Positions 52,901-60,354 of a stretch of 64,000 bases of DNA are shown piece after piece. The notes beneath the pieces were generated by a model, which saw nothing but the letters and a program-made list of their open reading frames with translations, did no database searches and had not been told where the DNA came from. A program made the translations under genes and the position numbers. Source of the DNA: Hyphomicrobium sp. (lineage in GTDB: Bacteria; Pseudomonadota; Alphaproteobacteria; Rhizobiales; Hyphomicrobiaceae); assembly GCA_022844105.1 (NCBI GenBank), contig JALHMJ010000005.1, positions 121,851 to 185,850 of the forward strand. The letters run 5' to 3'. Within the stretch, counting starts at the first letter, position 1. Every line of letters begins with the position of its first letter.

Positions 52901-53283
52901 CTCATCCCCGTGGCAAAGCTTTCGCCGATCAGCCAGGCAATGATCAGCATGATCCCTTGAATGCCGAACGTCACCATGAACGACAGAACGGGTTCGTTGG
53001 TGAAATTCCTCATCCCGTCCCAGGTCGTCCAGCCGGATGCGAGGGACAGGACCAGACCAGTGGTGCCGAGCAGGGCCAGCCGCCAGTTGGTGAAGAACAC
53101 GTCTTCGACCGCTTTCCACAAGCGCGGCAAGATCCGGTACAGCCCCGACAGAATGAGGAGCAGGGCGACGCCCAGAAAAATCTTGCCCGCCAGCGACTGG
53201 AGGACTGCTGGATCCTGCAGTGCCGACAAATCAGGCCACGTCGCTCCAGCGGCCGGCGGTGTGATCGAAACGTCTGCGGCCAT
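49963..53283 (-). CDS. 1106-residue multi-pass membrane protein with coiled coil and duplicated domain, function unknown
   Basis: The N-terminal ~245 residues hold about six membrane segments (IFLGVALLLILSGLYRIL, LALLGTTGLVLSLASGW, FMVTFGIQGIMLIIAWLIG, LLGLFLFLLLAFLFV, VLIVVVGLLIAGLVALY, AMLWVMFLACMASSVFF). Residues ~270-480 are a long coiled coil rich in Glu, Lys and Arg. Another membrane segment is at ~640-660 (LAYLALAIAIAIDGLIFMSG). Two similar ~75-residue modules follow (LPDTFETARVTLQSMRPIT and LPDVARNIDTVLSYMHPIT), each with a GFMAE strand and a VLNAGA motif. The last ~220 residues are helical. ATG 53283 fits better than the track start. It is divergent from zur and follows no recognised operon. 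I do not recognise the family; a mechanosensitive or envelope-spanning role is only a guess from the layout. Confidence 0.8.
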   Translation of the reverse strand: MAADVSITPPAAGATWPDLSALQDPAVLQSLAGKIFLGVALLLILSGLYRILPRLWKAVEDVFFTNWRLALLGTTGLVLSLASGWTTWDGMRNFTNEPVLSFMVTFGIQGIMLIIAWLIGESFATGMSQRAAVQSGGLSRSLQTVAGGLLGLFLFLLLAFLFVRTVLGGFGGEANSAAPLEMSDSVLIVVVGLLIAGLVALYSASDVVRPYLQTSRVITKNAMLWVMFLACMASSVFFSFDSRFNAIFPQGERVRAAELRAQNQVGGIVADIGQTIETRRIEAADGLFKSGGWRAYDAELDKLATASRGAEKLIEAYYVEQIEERRRGIAEQQERIATAEGSQSGLATKKIALTEEVSRLEADRPALVADLQTKKSELDARAKEVDAKRVEAMAEEKGVEGTLKIGRGQIYRERTAELAKLQDYYKIGEQRVKDAQKRVDETSGRIDAIKRELAGIDGGLAKLKGEADTAQQRIAAASQPEQSALASPKVDPGRVLPEFEAARAAFRQKPSGEGLKAVHEQCTQLLNAMTSTPSTKDRVAGIDCEPKRAQEAAALLFTLDAGAQIFAASCIGGEKLNANKSTDELLGFSRRCLADSGLPSHDTDALRTKINFIELNRDDKAHNFVVSINAFQDGNRLAYLALAIAIAIDGLIFMSGLFGANAVRSPLSDVPTSKARTAEQLEGIIENALLPDTFETARVTLQSMRPITNDRGFMAEVRPDRLDPQSAERVIGVLNAGATIHAVEYDPTHDRYLVRAELFEFLSNVSKKAFQANTQHATIAEMEKTVSVALLPDVARNIDTVLSYMHPITEKHGFMAEMKLGDIEIDADKRVVRQVLNAGAVHQRVQRADEAGTHYFIHRDLYQTLARLRARALFTSSAYRLDNGQHPDMSVFGGSLIGERPALEHRPAEGGRLSQGAQPAGRGDVEQTAIRQRLMMAMGLAPSAYRDLVLSGALPQANILGEQLRRLCQQQRSVGVHIDTDLQEFSEEIERAADALRHEEFSRDAIDNVLAELQSILPALLLLQGGRYQEILFRLIESLEAADGEGQLEMKERQLLQRLKLHEAALSKIGRNDSADWQKVAVLIEDFAEGATPGDYRPDMDRRRPN

Positions 53284-53589
53284 GTCCGTCAAACCCCTGC
53301 TGTACGACTTGGCACCGCCAGCCAAGCTCGGCCGTTGCGACCCCCCAACGCGATACAGTAAACGGGGTTGCGCCTGCGATCCGTCGCGCGCGTCGCCAGT
53401 TCAAGGTCGTACGGCGTCCAAATTGCGGCACGCGAATGCAATTGCGAATTAAAGTTTATTCACAGCGGTCGAAAGCGCTCAGCGGGGCCGCCGTTGGCTA
53501 TGGCAAACCTTCGCGCAATCGTTATATTATAACGCTTGCAGCAGTGGCCCGCCGCCATGGAAGGGGCCGGTCGGGAGCAGGGCAGTCCC
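53284..53589. other. 306-base divergent region upstream of zur
   Basis: It separates the large membrane protein (minus) from zur (plus). Apart from the Zur-type palindrome listed separately I see nothing in it. The 5' part of the zur ORF in the track (53536-53589) lies here and is treated as leader. Confidence 0.5.
53521..53533. promoter_or_regulatory. Zur-type operator palindrome
   Basis: GTTATATTATAAC is a perfect inverted repeat (GTTATA-T-TATAAC) 57 bases before the zur ATG. It matches the core GTTATAnTATAAC known from proteobacterial Zur boxes, and its AT-rich sequence could overlap the -10 element. It implies zinc-dependent autorepression of zur-znuC-znuB. Confidence 0.8.
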
Positions 53590-54141
53590 ATGAGCGATAC
53601 GCAAGTTCCCCCCAACGCGGCTCCCGTCAAGGCGGAGGCTAAGGCAGATCCTCGTTCGCCATTCCCAAATCCCAACCAGCAGACAGCAAAAAAGCTGGCT
53701 CAGACGGTCGAGCGGGCCACGCAGGTGTTTGCGGACCGTGGACTGCGGTTTACCAAGCTTCGCCAGCAGGTCTTTGCCGAAATTGCCGCCACGCATGCCT
53801 CGATCGGCGCTTACGAAATCCTCGCGCGCCTCGGTGAGAAGGGCACGCGGGTTGCCCCGATTTCCATCTACCGCGCCATCGATGCCCTTCTGGACGCCGG
53901 CGTCATCCATCGCCTTGAGAGCAAAAACGCATTTTTTGCGTGCCGCCGCACCGATCACACGGTCAAGGGCAAACGGCCGATCTTCTTGTCCTGCGAAAAG
54001 TGCGGTGCCGTCGGCGAAGTTGACGGTCAGCACATCTTCGACCTCATTGGAGAAGCCGCAAAGGGTGCCAAGTTCAACCCTCGCGTCAAGTTCGTCGAAG
54101 TTTCGGGCTTCTGCCCGCGCTGTGCCACCGGCGAAACCTGA
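53590..54141 (+). CDS. zur: Zinc uptake regulator Zur (Fur family)
   Basis: A 183-residue Fur-family repressor. The DNA-binding domain includes RFTKLRQQVFAEIAATHASIGAYEILARL and the recognition helix region APISIYRAIDALLDAGVIHRL. The dimerisation domain contains two CxxC pairs, CEKCG and CPRC, the structural zinc site. Identity as Zur and not Fur rests on the downstream znuCB and the Zur-type palindrome. A ~25-residue Pro/Ala-rich N-terminal extension is unusual. ATG 53590 is used; AGGGC lies just upstream. It probably represses its own operon when zinc is plentiful. Confidence 0.9.
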   Translation: MSDTQVPPNAAPVKAEAKADPRSPFPNPNQQTAKKLAQTVERATQVFADRGLRFTKLRQQVFAEIAATHASIGAYEILARLGEKGTRVAPISIYRAIDALLDAGVIHRLESKNAFFACRRTDHTVKGKRPIFLSCEKCGAVGEVDGQHIFDLIGEAAKGAKFNPRVKFVEVSGFCPRCATGET

Positions 54142-54200
54142 GCCGACCGATTTGATGACAGTTTCCACCAGCCGGCCTTTTGGTCCGAAGGAGAAAAATC

Positions 54201-55124
54201 ATGATCGGCGCTGAAGCGACCGGCGCCGAAGCTGAGGCCTCGGTCGCAAAACCCGGCGAACTTTCGCCCCACCAGCATCATGGGCACGATCACAGCACGT
54301 GCGGCGGCTGCGGTCACGACCACACCACCGCTAAGGCCATCGACACCTCCGCTCTGGTCAGCGCCCGCGGCATGTCTTTGCAGCGCGGCGCCCGCCTCGT
54401 CCTCGACCAAGTGGATGTCGACATTCACCCCCGCGAGATCGTCACCCTGATCGGTCCGAACGGGTCCGGCAAGACCAGCCTCGTGCGGGCGTTGCTTGGC
54501 CTAGAAGAACTCTCCAGCGGACAGATAAGCCGCGTCGAAGGGCTCAAGGTCGGCTACGTCCCGCAGCGGTTCGATATCGACCGCGCGTTGCCAATGACGG
54601 TCGGCCGCTTTTTGTCGCTCGGCCGCCGGACGTCACGCGAAGACGTGCGCTTGATTTTGTCGGAGGTCGGTGCCGAACGCTGCATCGACCAGCAGCTGAG
54701 CGAATTATCGGGTGGAGAACTGCAGCGCGTACTTCTCGCCCGGGCGCTGGCTGCCAATCCCGATCTCCTGGTGCTGGATGAACCGGTCCGCGGCGTCGAT
54801 TACACAGGCGAGGCCGATCTCTATGCGCTCATCGGCCGATTGCGCGATGAGCGCGGTATGGGTGTGCTTCTGGTTTCCCACGATCTTCACGTCGTCATGG
54901 CGCAGGCCGACCGTGTTCTTTGTCTCAATCGGCACATCTGCTGCTCCGGCGTTCCCGAAACGGTGGCGCAGCATCCCGAATACATGCGCCTGTTTGGCCC
55001 CGAGACCGCGCGGGCATTCGGCGTTTATCGCCACCATCACGATCACGCCCACGGTCTCGACGGCCGCGAACTGCCGTCCGCCGCTGGCGAAAAATCCGCC
55101 CAGACGTCTGGGGAGACGCCGTGA
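54201..55124 (+). CDS. znuC: Zinc ABC transporter ATP-binding protein ZnuC, with His-rich ends
   Basis: A 307-residue ATPase of the high-affinity zinc importer. Walker A is LIGPNGSGKTSL, the signature motif LSGGELQRVLLARAL and Walker B LLVLDEPVRGVDYTG. It carries a ~60-residue N-terminal extension containing HQHHGHDHSTCGGCGHDH and a C-terminal HHHDHAHG, both apt to bind zinc. GAAGGAGAAAAATC precedes ATG 54201. Its stop codon overlaps the znuB start, so the two are translationally coupled. It lies 59 bases after zur. Confidence 0.93.
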   Translation: MIGAEATGAEAEASVAKPGELSPHQHHGHDHSTCGGCGHDHTTAKAIDTSALVSARGMSLQRGARLVLDQVDVDIHPREIVTLIGPNGSGKTSLVRALLGLEELSSGQISRVEGLKVGYVPQRFDIDRALPMTVGRFLSLGRRTSREDVRLILSEVGAERCIDQQLSELSGGELQRVLLARALAANPDLLVLDEPVRGVDYTGEADLYALIGRLRDERGMGVLLVSHDLHVVMAQADRVLCLNRHICCSGVPETVAQHPEYMRLFGPETARAFGVYRHHHDHAHGLDGRELPSAAGEKSAQTSGETP

Positions 55125-55909
55125 TCGAGCCCTTTCTGTTGCGGGCGCTAGCCGCAGGGATCGGTCTGGCGATCATTGCCGCCCCCTTGGGCGCCGTCCT
55201 GGTCTGGAACCGGATGGCCTATTTCGGCGAGACGGTCGCGCAGGCCAGCCTCGTCGGTGTGGCGCTCGGACTTCTACTCAACATCGACGTGACCGTGAGC
55301 GTGATCGTCACGACACTGGCCGTCGCAGCCCTCCTGATTGTGCTCGGTCGCCAGAAGCTCATCCCTCTTGATGCAATCCTGGGCCTCACGCACCACGGCA
55401 CATTGGCGCTCGGCGTCATCGCAACAACGCTGTTGGCCGGCCCCTCCGTCGATCTCATGGGCTACCTGTTCGGGGATGTTTTTGCCGTCACCGGCGCCGA
55501 TCTTTGGCTGATTTATGGTGGCGGTGCTGTTGTCTTGGCGGTCATGGCCTATCTCTGGCAGCAGTTGCTGCGCGTGGCGGTACATGAAGAATTGGCGTCT
55601 GCTGAAGGGGTGTCTTCCCGCTGGGTCCGGGCAGCGTTCATCATCGTGCTGGCGCTGACCATTGCAATAGCGATCAAGATTGTCGGCGTGCTGCTCGCCA
55701 TTGCTTTTCTGATTGTCCCCATCGTCGCGGCGCGGCCGTTCGCGACCACGCCCGAAGGCCTCGTCGTCATCGCGGCGGCTGTCGGTGCGGCCAGTGTCGC
55801 GCTTGGCTTGACGTTGTCCGCGAACGCCGATGCCCCAGGCGGCCCCTCGATCGTCTTGTGCATGGCGCTGATTGCCGGTGCGTCCCTGTTCGTGTCCGCC
55901 CGCCGCTAA
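55121..55909 (+). CDS. znuB: Zinc ABC transporter permease ZnuB
   Basis: A 262-residue inner-membrane permease of the ABC-3 family with about eight membrane segments. It begins IEPFLLRALAAGIGLAIIAAPLG and shows the coupling-loop region WNRMAYFGETVAQASLVGVAL and, near the end, KIVGVLLAIAFLIVPIVAARPF. The start is a GTG at 55121 that shares the bases GTGA with the znuC stop; GGGGAG lies upstream. The track ORF start at 54920 is inside znuC. No znuA gene for the periplasmic binding protein is in the window. Confidence 0.93.
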   Translation: MIEPFLLRALAAGIGLAIIAAPLGAVLVWNRMAYFGETVAQASLVGVALGLLLNIDVTVSVIVTTLAVAALLIVLGRQKLIPLDAILGLTHHGTLALGVIATTLLAGPSVDLMGYLFGDVFAVTGADLWLIYGGGAVVLAVMAYLWQQLLRVAVHEELASAEGVSSRWVRAAFIIVLALTIAIAIKIVGVLLAIAFLIVPIVAARPFATTPEGLVVIAAAVGAASVALGLTLSANADAPGGPSIVLCMALIAGASLFVSARR

Positions 55910-56002
55910 CGCCACGCGTCGACGCGACCCAACGATCTGGCGGTCGGCCCGCCTATGGGCTAGGTAAGAACGTATGCCGCAACCGGACCGCGAGATCGCA
56001 CC

Positions 56003-57292
56003 ATGAGTTCCGTAGTCAATCCGACCCTTGCGCCGCGCCGCCCATCGGTCGCTGTATCGGTTGGCGGCGTCATCGTGGGCGGCGGTGCGCCCATCGTTGT
56101 CCAGTCGATGACCAACACCGACACGGCCGACATCAAGGGGACCATCGATCAGGTCGCAGCCCTCGCTCGCGCCGGTTCGGAAATTGTCCGCATCACGGTC
56201 GACCGCGACGAGGCCGCCAAAGCCGTCCCGCATATCCGGGATGGGCTCCTGAAACGTGGCGTCACGGTCCCTTTGGTTGGCGACTTCCACTACATCGGTC
56301 ACAAGCTGCTGGCCGAAAACCCGGCCTGTGCCGAAGCCCTCGACAAGTACCGCATCAATCCCGGCAACGTCGGCTTCAAGGACAAGCGCGACCGCCAGTT
56401 CTCTTCCATTGTTGAAATGGCGATCCGCTACGGCAAGCCGGTTCGCATCGGCGTCAACTGGGGTTCGCTCGACCAGGAGCTCCTCACGCACCTGATGGAC
56501 GAAAACGCCGTCGCACCGCAACCCAAGGACGCTCGCGAAGTGATGCGCGAGGCGATGGTGCAGTCGGGCCTGCTGTCCGCCGCCCGCGCCGAAGAACTTG
56601 GGCTTGGCGCCGACAAGATCATCATCTCGGCGAAGGTGTCCGCCGTGCAGGACCTCATTGCCTGCTACGCCATATTGGCCAGCCGCTGCAATTATGCTCT
56701 CCACCTCGGACTGACCGAGGCGGGCATGGGATCGAAGGGAATCGTCGCGTCGTCCGCGGCGATGGGCATCCTGCTGCAGAAGGGCATCGGCGACACGATC
56801 CGCTTCTCGCTGACCCCCGAACCCGGCGGCGACCGGACACTGGAAGTCCGCGCCGCGCAGGAATTGCTGCAGACGATGGGGTTCCGTGCCTTCGTGCCCG
56901 TCGTCGCCGCCTGTCCCGGCTGCGGTCGCACGACGTCAACGACATTCCAGGAACTCGCGCGCGACGTGCAGGATATGATCCGCGATCGGATGCCGGTCTG
57001 GAAAACACGCTACCCCGGCGTTGAAAATCTCAACCTTGCCGTCATGGGCTGCATCGTCAACGGTCCCGGTGAATCCAAGCACGCCGATATCGGGATCTCG
57101 CTGCCCGGAACCGGGGAAGCCCCCGCCGCGCCGATCTTTGTCGACGGTGAAAAGTTCACGACACTGCGCGGCCCCCTCATCTCTGAAGAGTTTAAGGTTC
57201 TGGTCGAGGAATACATCGAGAACCGCTACGCCCACGGCGCGCCCAAAGGCCAGCGCCTGACCGCCAAGGCCAAACCCGAAGCAGTGGGTTGA
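56003..57292 (+). CDS. ispG: 4-Hydroxy-3-methylbut-2-enyl diphosphate synthase IspG (GcpE)
   Basis: A 429-residue [4Fe-4S] enzyme of the methylerythritol phosphate pathway, converting MEcPP to HMBPP for isoprenoid synthesis. Family runs are [35 protein letters not shown] and, at the C-terminus, the cluster cysteines in [13 protein letters not shown] and [10 protein letters not shown]. The length is normal for the proteobacterial form. It is 93 bases after znuB on the same strand, and the terminator at 57317 follows. Confidence 0.96.
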   Translation: MSSVVNPTLAPRRPSVAVSVGGVIVGGGAPIVVQSMTNTDTADIKGTIDQVAALARAGSEIVRITVDRDEAAKAVPHIRDGLLKRGVTVPLVGDFHYIGHKLLAENPACAEALDKYRINPGNVGFKDKRDRQFSSIVEMAIRYGKPVRIGVNWGSLDQELLTHLMDENAVAPQPKDAREVMREAMVQSGLLSAARAEELGLGADKIIISAKVSAVQDLIACYAILASRCNYALHLGLTEAGMGSKGIVASSAAMGILLQKGIGDTIRFSLTPEPGGDRTLEVRAAQELLQTMGFRAFVPVVAACPGCGRTTSTTFQELARDVQDMIRDRMPVWKTRYPGVENLNLAVMGCIVNGPGESKHADIGISLPGTGEAPAAPIFVDGEKFTTLRGPLISEEFKVLVEEYIENRYAHGAPKGQRLTAKAKPEAVG

Positions 57293-57316
57293 TCCGGCGA
57301 CCGGCCTCATAAAACA

Positions 57317-57353
57317 AAAGGCCGGACCTCTGGGCAGAGGGTCCGGCCCCGTT
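57317..57353. terminator. Bidirectional terminator hairpin after ispG
   Basis: GGCCGGACC-TCT pairs with AGA-GGGTCCGGCC around GGGC with a small bulge. On the minus strand it runs into TTTTGTTTTA, a better U-tract than the plus-strand CCGTTT. It can serve ispG and the convergent gene ending at 57486. Confidence 0.7.
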
Positions 57354-57382
57354 TGACCGCCTCGAGGGGAGGAGGCGGAGTG

Positions 57383-57462
57383 GCCGTCTCGCTCGGGTAA
57401 CGGGAATGAACAATCCCCGCGGGAGAGAGAGGCGAGACGGCAGTTTCGACTGGGCAGTCGAA
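57383..57462. other. Structured intergenic element, possible small RNA
   Basis: GCCGTCTCGC at 57383 pairs perfectly with GCGAGACGGC at 57432, enclosing 39 bases. Immediately after comes a second hairpin, TTCGACTG with CAGTCGAA (57445-57462). The element lies between the terminator of ispG and the stop of the Cas2-like gene, so it is not needed for either. No known RNA family was recognised. Confidence 0.4.
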
Positions 57463-57485
57463 GTTCAATTAGTGTTTGGTCAAAC

Positions 57486-57857
57486 TCAGCACGCTTCTGC
57501 AAACGGCAGCTCAGGTTCGTCGGCACGCTCGCCGGCAAGCGGCGCTACCACCGGGAACGCGATGATGTTCGTGTGCTCGGAAACGTCGATACCGGCGCGG
57601 CGTTGACGGAACCAGCGCAGTGACGTGTTCGTCATCACCGCTTCTTCCTTCACGGGCTGAATCAGGAGACCGTCGTCGGTCTCGAGATACCGCCCGAGCC
57701 AGGCTTCGAGAGTGTCTTCGCTTTCGTCCGAGCGCACGTACCACGTGTTCTCCAATGGGCGCGCCCAGCTTGAGCCAAGGCTCATGATGGCGTGGGCGAC
57801 GACATGCTTGGAGACGTGAGGCTTGGCGAGATCGTAGGAGATGAGGTAGGTGCGCAT
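57486..57857 (-). CDS. Cas2/VapD-fold-like small protein (SinR family), not in a CRISPR locus
   Basis: A 123-residue protein beginning MRTYLISYDLAKPHVSKHVV. The ferredoxin-like alternation of a first strand ending in Asp (LISYDL), then a helix, then ENTWYVRSDES and DDGLLIQPVKEEAV follows the pattern of Cas2/VapD-type endoribonucleases and of the stand-alone SinR family proteins. It has an extra ~45-residue C-terminal tail. No cas1, repeats or antitoxin are next to it. It may be an RNase, or an inactive relative. AAGGAG ten bases before ATG 57857 fixes the start, 27 codons after the track start. Confidence 0.6.
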   Translation of the reverse strand: MRTYLISYDLAKPHVSKHVVAHAIMSLGSSWARPLENTWYVRSDESEDTLEAWLGRYLETDDGLLIQPVKEEAVMTNTSLRWFRQRRAGIDVSEHTNIIAFPVVAPLAGERADEPELPFAEAC

Positions 57858-58063
57858 CGGGGGGAGCTCCTTGGGCTGGAGGAGAGTTCGAGATCTATTG
57901 TACGAGGTACGCCGGGGGGACTCTATGGCCGTGAACATAGGAAGAACATGGCGTGAGTCGCGGGCTCCGTCCAGGCAAAGTTCTGATTTTGTTCTTCTCA
58001 GCCGCGGCGAAATAAATATTTAAATTAAATCAAGGCGTTACACAGTTGTATGGTGTGCTTGTA

Positions 58064-58387
58064 TCAACCAAACAGGTTCAGCTGGTCCGGGCTGCGTGTC
58101 TTCAGCGGCAATCGCCTGTGACGGCTCGCATCCACATGTCCGACGAGCTGTGGATAGCGTGTGGAGAACTCGGCGAGCGCGATCTCTCTCGCACGCGGAA
58201 AGCGCGTGCCTTCCCAGATTTCATAGATGCGGCGTGGATCGCATCGATAGCGTTCGAGAAGATCTTTGCGCCGCACACGCAACCAGCGTGCGATCCAAAT
58301 ATCGATGGCATCTTTCTCGGTCAGCGCGCGCGCCGTGTTGAATGCGGGCGGTGCAACTTCCGGACGATGTGAAAACGGCAACGGCAT
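58064..58387 (-). CDS. Small conserved protein with possible helix-turn-helix
   Basis: A 107-residue protein, [20 protein letters not shown] then [30 protein letters not shown], a helix pair [24 protein letters not shown], and the end [11 protein letters not shown]. The basic helices and the pattern [18 protein letters not shown] could be a DNA-binding helix-turn-helix. The start ATG 58387 is chosen because the remaining 180 codons of the track ORF are antisense to hisA. The ribosome-binding site is weak. No defined family recognised. Confidence 0.65.
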   Translation of the reverse strand: MPLPFSHRPEVAPPAFNTARALTEKDAIDIWIARWLRVRRKDLLERYRCDPRRIYEIWEGTRFPRAREIALAEFSTRYPQLVGHVDASRHRRLPLKTRSPDQLNLFG

Positions 58388-58489
58388 CGGGAACTCGGAC
58401 GAACGCTTGACGAAACGACCACAGACGCGATTGATCGCGCTGAACTCCAGCAATCTTATGACCGCGGCGGTGCGGCGAGCGAGAAAAAA

Positions 58490-59218
58490 GTGATTCTCTT
58501 TCCGGCCATCGACCTCAAGGACGGCCAATGCGTCCGACTGAAGCTCGGCGAGATGAGCCAGGCCACGGTTTTCAATGATGATCCGGCCGCGCAGGCTGCC
58601 GCATTCGAGGCTCAGGGCTTCACCTATTTGCACGTCGTCGACCTGAATGGCGCCTTCGCTGGCATGCCCGTCAATGGCGCAGCGGTCGACGCAATCCTCA
58701 AGCGCGTTCGGATGCCGGTTCAACTCGGCGGCGGCATCCGCGATCTTGCAACCATCGAGAATTGGCTCGCCAAAGGGATAAGCCGCGTGATCTTGGGCAC
58801 GGTCGCGGTCCGCGATCCGGCGCTCGTCAAAGAGGCGTGTCGAATGTTTCCCGGCCGCGTCGCTGTCGGGATCGACGCCAAAGGCGGCAAGGTTGCCGTC
58901 GAAGGTTGGGCTGAAACGTCGCAATTGTCCGCCATCGATCTCGCGCGCCGCTTCGAAGACGCAGGCGTCGCCGCCATCATCTATACCGACATCGAGCGCG
59001 ACGGCGTGCTCAAGGGGCTCAATCTGCCGGCCACGGTTGAACTTGCCCGCGCCACGTCAATTCCGGTGATCGCGTCCGGCGGTCTGGCCTCCATCGACGA
59101 CGTGAAGGCACTGCTGACACCTGAGTATCGCTTGCTCGAAGGCGCGATTACCGGCCGCGCCCTCTACGACGGCCGTATCGACCCGAAAGAAGCTCTCGCC
59201 CTGCTCGCGGCAGCCTAG
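58490..59218 (+). CDS. hisA: ProFAR isomerase HisA (histidine biosynthesis)
   Basis: A 242-residue TIM-barrel enzyme that isomerises the aminoaldose ProFAR to the aminoketose PRFAR in histidine synthesis. It starts [20 protein letters not shown] with catalytic Asp, and has [20 protein letters not shown], the phosphate-binding region and [14 protein letters not shown]. The start is GTG at 58490 after a purine-rich AGAAAAAA. hisH and hisF, its usual partners, are not in the window, so hisA stands alone here or lies outside a longer cluster. Confidence 0.95.
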   Translation: MILFPAIDLKDGQCVRLKLGEMSQATVFNDDPAAQAAAFEAQGFTYLHVVDLNGAFAGMPVNGAAVDAILKRVRMPVQLGGGIRDLATIENWLAKGISRVILGTVAVRDPALVKEACRMFPGRVAVGIDAKGGKVAVEGWAETSQLSAIDLARRFEDAGVAAIIYTDIERDGVLKGLNLPATVELARATSIPVIASGGLASIDDVKALLTPEYRLLEGAITGRALYDGRIDPKEALALLAAA

Positions 59219-59228
59219 CCCAGTTGCA

Positions 59229-59498
59229 TTACGTCCGATCCGGATCGGATTTGCTGAGTTCCGGCGGCGGATCGCTTTTGCCGCCGCGCCACCAGGTTTT
59301 GAAATTCTGCCGCCACAGCCGGACGCGCGGAATGTCGTACGACAATACCACCAGTCCGAGCGGCACCATCCAGAATCCCAACACTGGAAGAAACCCCAGC
59401 AGCCCGAATAGAATAAGGAGCACGCCGATACCAATCCGCGCCGGTGCCCGATCGGGCAGATCGTATCTCCAATTACCGATGCGGATGGTGCGGGCCAC
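59229..59498 (-). CDS. Small two-helix membrane protein
   Basis: An 89-residue protein with two close membrane segments (IGIGVLLILFGLLGFLPVLG, WMVPLGLVVLSY) between charged ends. The N-terminus MARTIRIGNWRYDLPDRAPA and the C-terminal RLWRQNFKTWWRGG are basic on the cytoplasmic side. It is convergent with hisA, 10 bases apart, and 30 bases downstream of ubiE on the same strand. Function unknown. Confidence 0.7.
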   Translation of the reverse strand: MARTIRIGNWRYDLPDRAPARIGIGVLLILFGLLGFLPVLGFWMVPLGLVVLSYDIPRVRLWRQNFKTWWRGGKSDPPPELSKSDPDRT

Positions 59499-59528
59499 GA
59501 CGACATCCCTTTTGCATGACCGCGAAGC

Positions 59529-60305
59529 TTAAATTCGCCAGCCGCTATGGATGGCGGCGACGCCGCCGGTCAGATTACGATAGCTGACATTACTGAAGCC
59601 CGCTGCCCGGATCATGGCCGCAAACGTCTCTTGCTTGGGAAACTTGCGGATCGACTCCACGAGATACTGGTAGGGTTGCGCATCGCCCGCCGCCAGCCGC
59701 CCCAGTCGCGGGATCACCTCGAACGAGTGGAAATCGTAGATCCGGTCGAGGATCGGCACCTGCACGTCCGAAAATTCGAGACACAGGAAATGACCGCCTG
59801 TCTTCAGGACGCGGCGAGCTTCCGATAGCGCCTTGTCGATGTGCGTCACGTTCCGGATGCCGAACGAAATCGTGTAGGCATCAAAGCTCTTATCCGGGAA
59901 CGGAAGCTCTTCCGCGTTGCCTTCGACCAGTGTGATGCGGTCTGCGAGCCCGGCATCGGTCACCCGCCGCCGGCCGACCTCCAGCATCTCCGGGCTGATG
60001 TCGCAGATCACAGCTGAGGTATTCGGCCCCGCTGCCGCAAGGCAGCGCATGGCAATGTCGCCCGTCCCGCCCGCGACATCCAGGAGCCGGAATGCGGCGT
60101 CGGCCCGCGGCGGATTGAGCGCGGCGACAAAATCCGATTTCCACAGCCGGTGAAGTCCGCCGGACATGAGGTCGTTCATCAGATCGTAGCGCTCGGCAAC
60201 CTTGGAAAACACGTCGTTGACAAGGCTCTGACGCTCGTCTTCGGTGACGGTTCTAAAACCAAAAGATGTATTGGGGTTCGCCGCTGTTGGTTCGGGTGTG
60301 CTCAT
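59529..60305 (-). CDS. ubiE: Ubiquinone/menaquinone C-methyltransferase UbiE
   Basis: A ~258-residue SAM-dependent methyltransferase that adds the C-methyl group in ubiquinone (and, where present, menaquinone) synthesis. The SAM motif is [16 protein letters not shown], with the family runs [41 protein letters not shown] and [34 protein letters not shown] 60305 is the likely start, with ATG 60317 and 60332 as alternatives; no strong ribosome-binding site decides. No ubiB or mutM is adjacent, unlike many alphaproteobacteria. Confidence 0.94.
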   Translation of the reverse strand: MSTPEPTAANPNTSFGFRTVTEDERQSLVNDVFSKVAERYDLMNDLMSGGLHRLWKSDFVAALNPPRADAAFRLLDVAGGTGDIAMRCLAAAGPNTSAVICDISPEMLEVGRRRVTDAGLADRITLVEGNAEELPFPDKSFDAYTISFGIRNVTHIDKALSEARRVLKTGGHFLCLEFSDVQVPILDRIYDFHSFEVIPRLGRLAAGDAQPYQYLVESIRKFPKQETFAAMIRAAGFSNVSYRNLTGGVAAIHSGWRI

Positions 60306-60354
60306 GACGGCAATCATATCGTCTGAGGTCACGCCCCGCTATGGGGCAATTGCA

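Noticed and set aside
55274-56704. 476-codon minus-strand ORF
   Set aside because: It is antisense to znuB and ispG and has the Asp/Arg/His-rich composition of shadow frames.
57486-57857. Cas2 of a CRISPR system
   Set aside because: No repeats, no cas1 and no other cas genes are within reach, so only the fold resemblance is kept.
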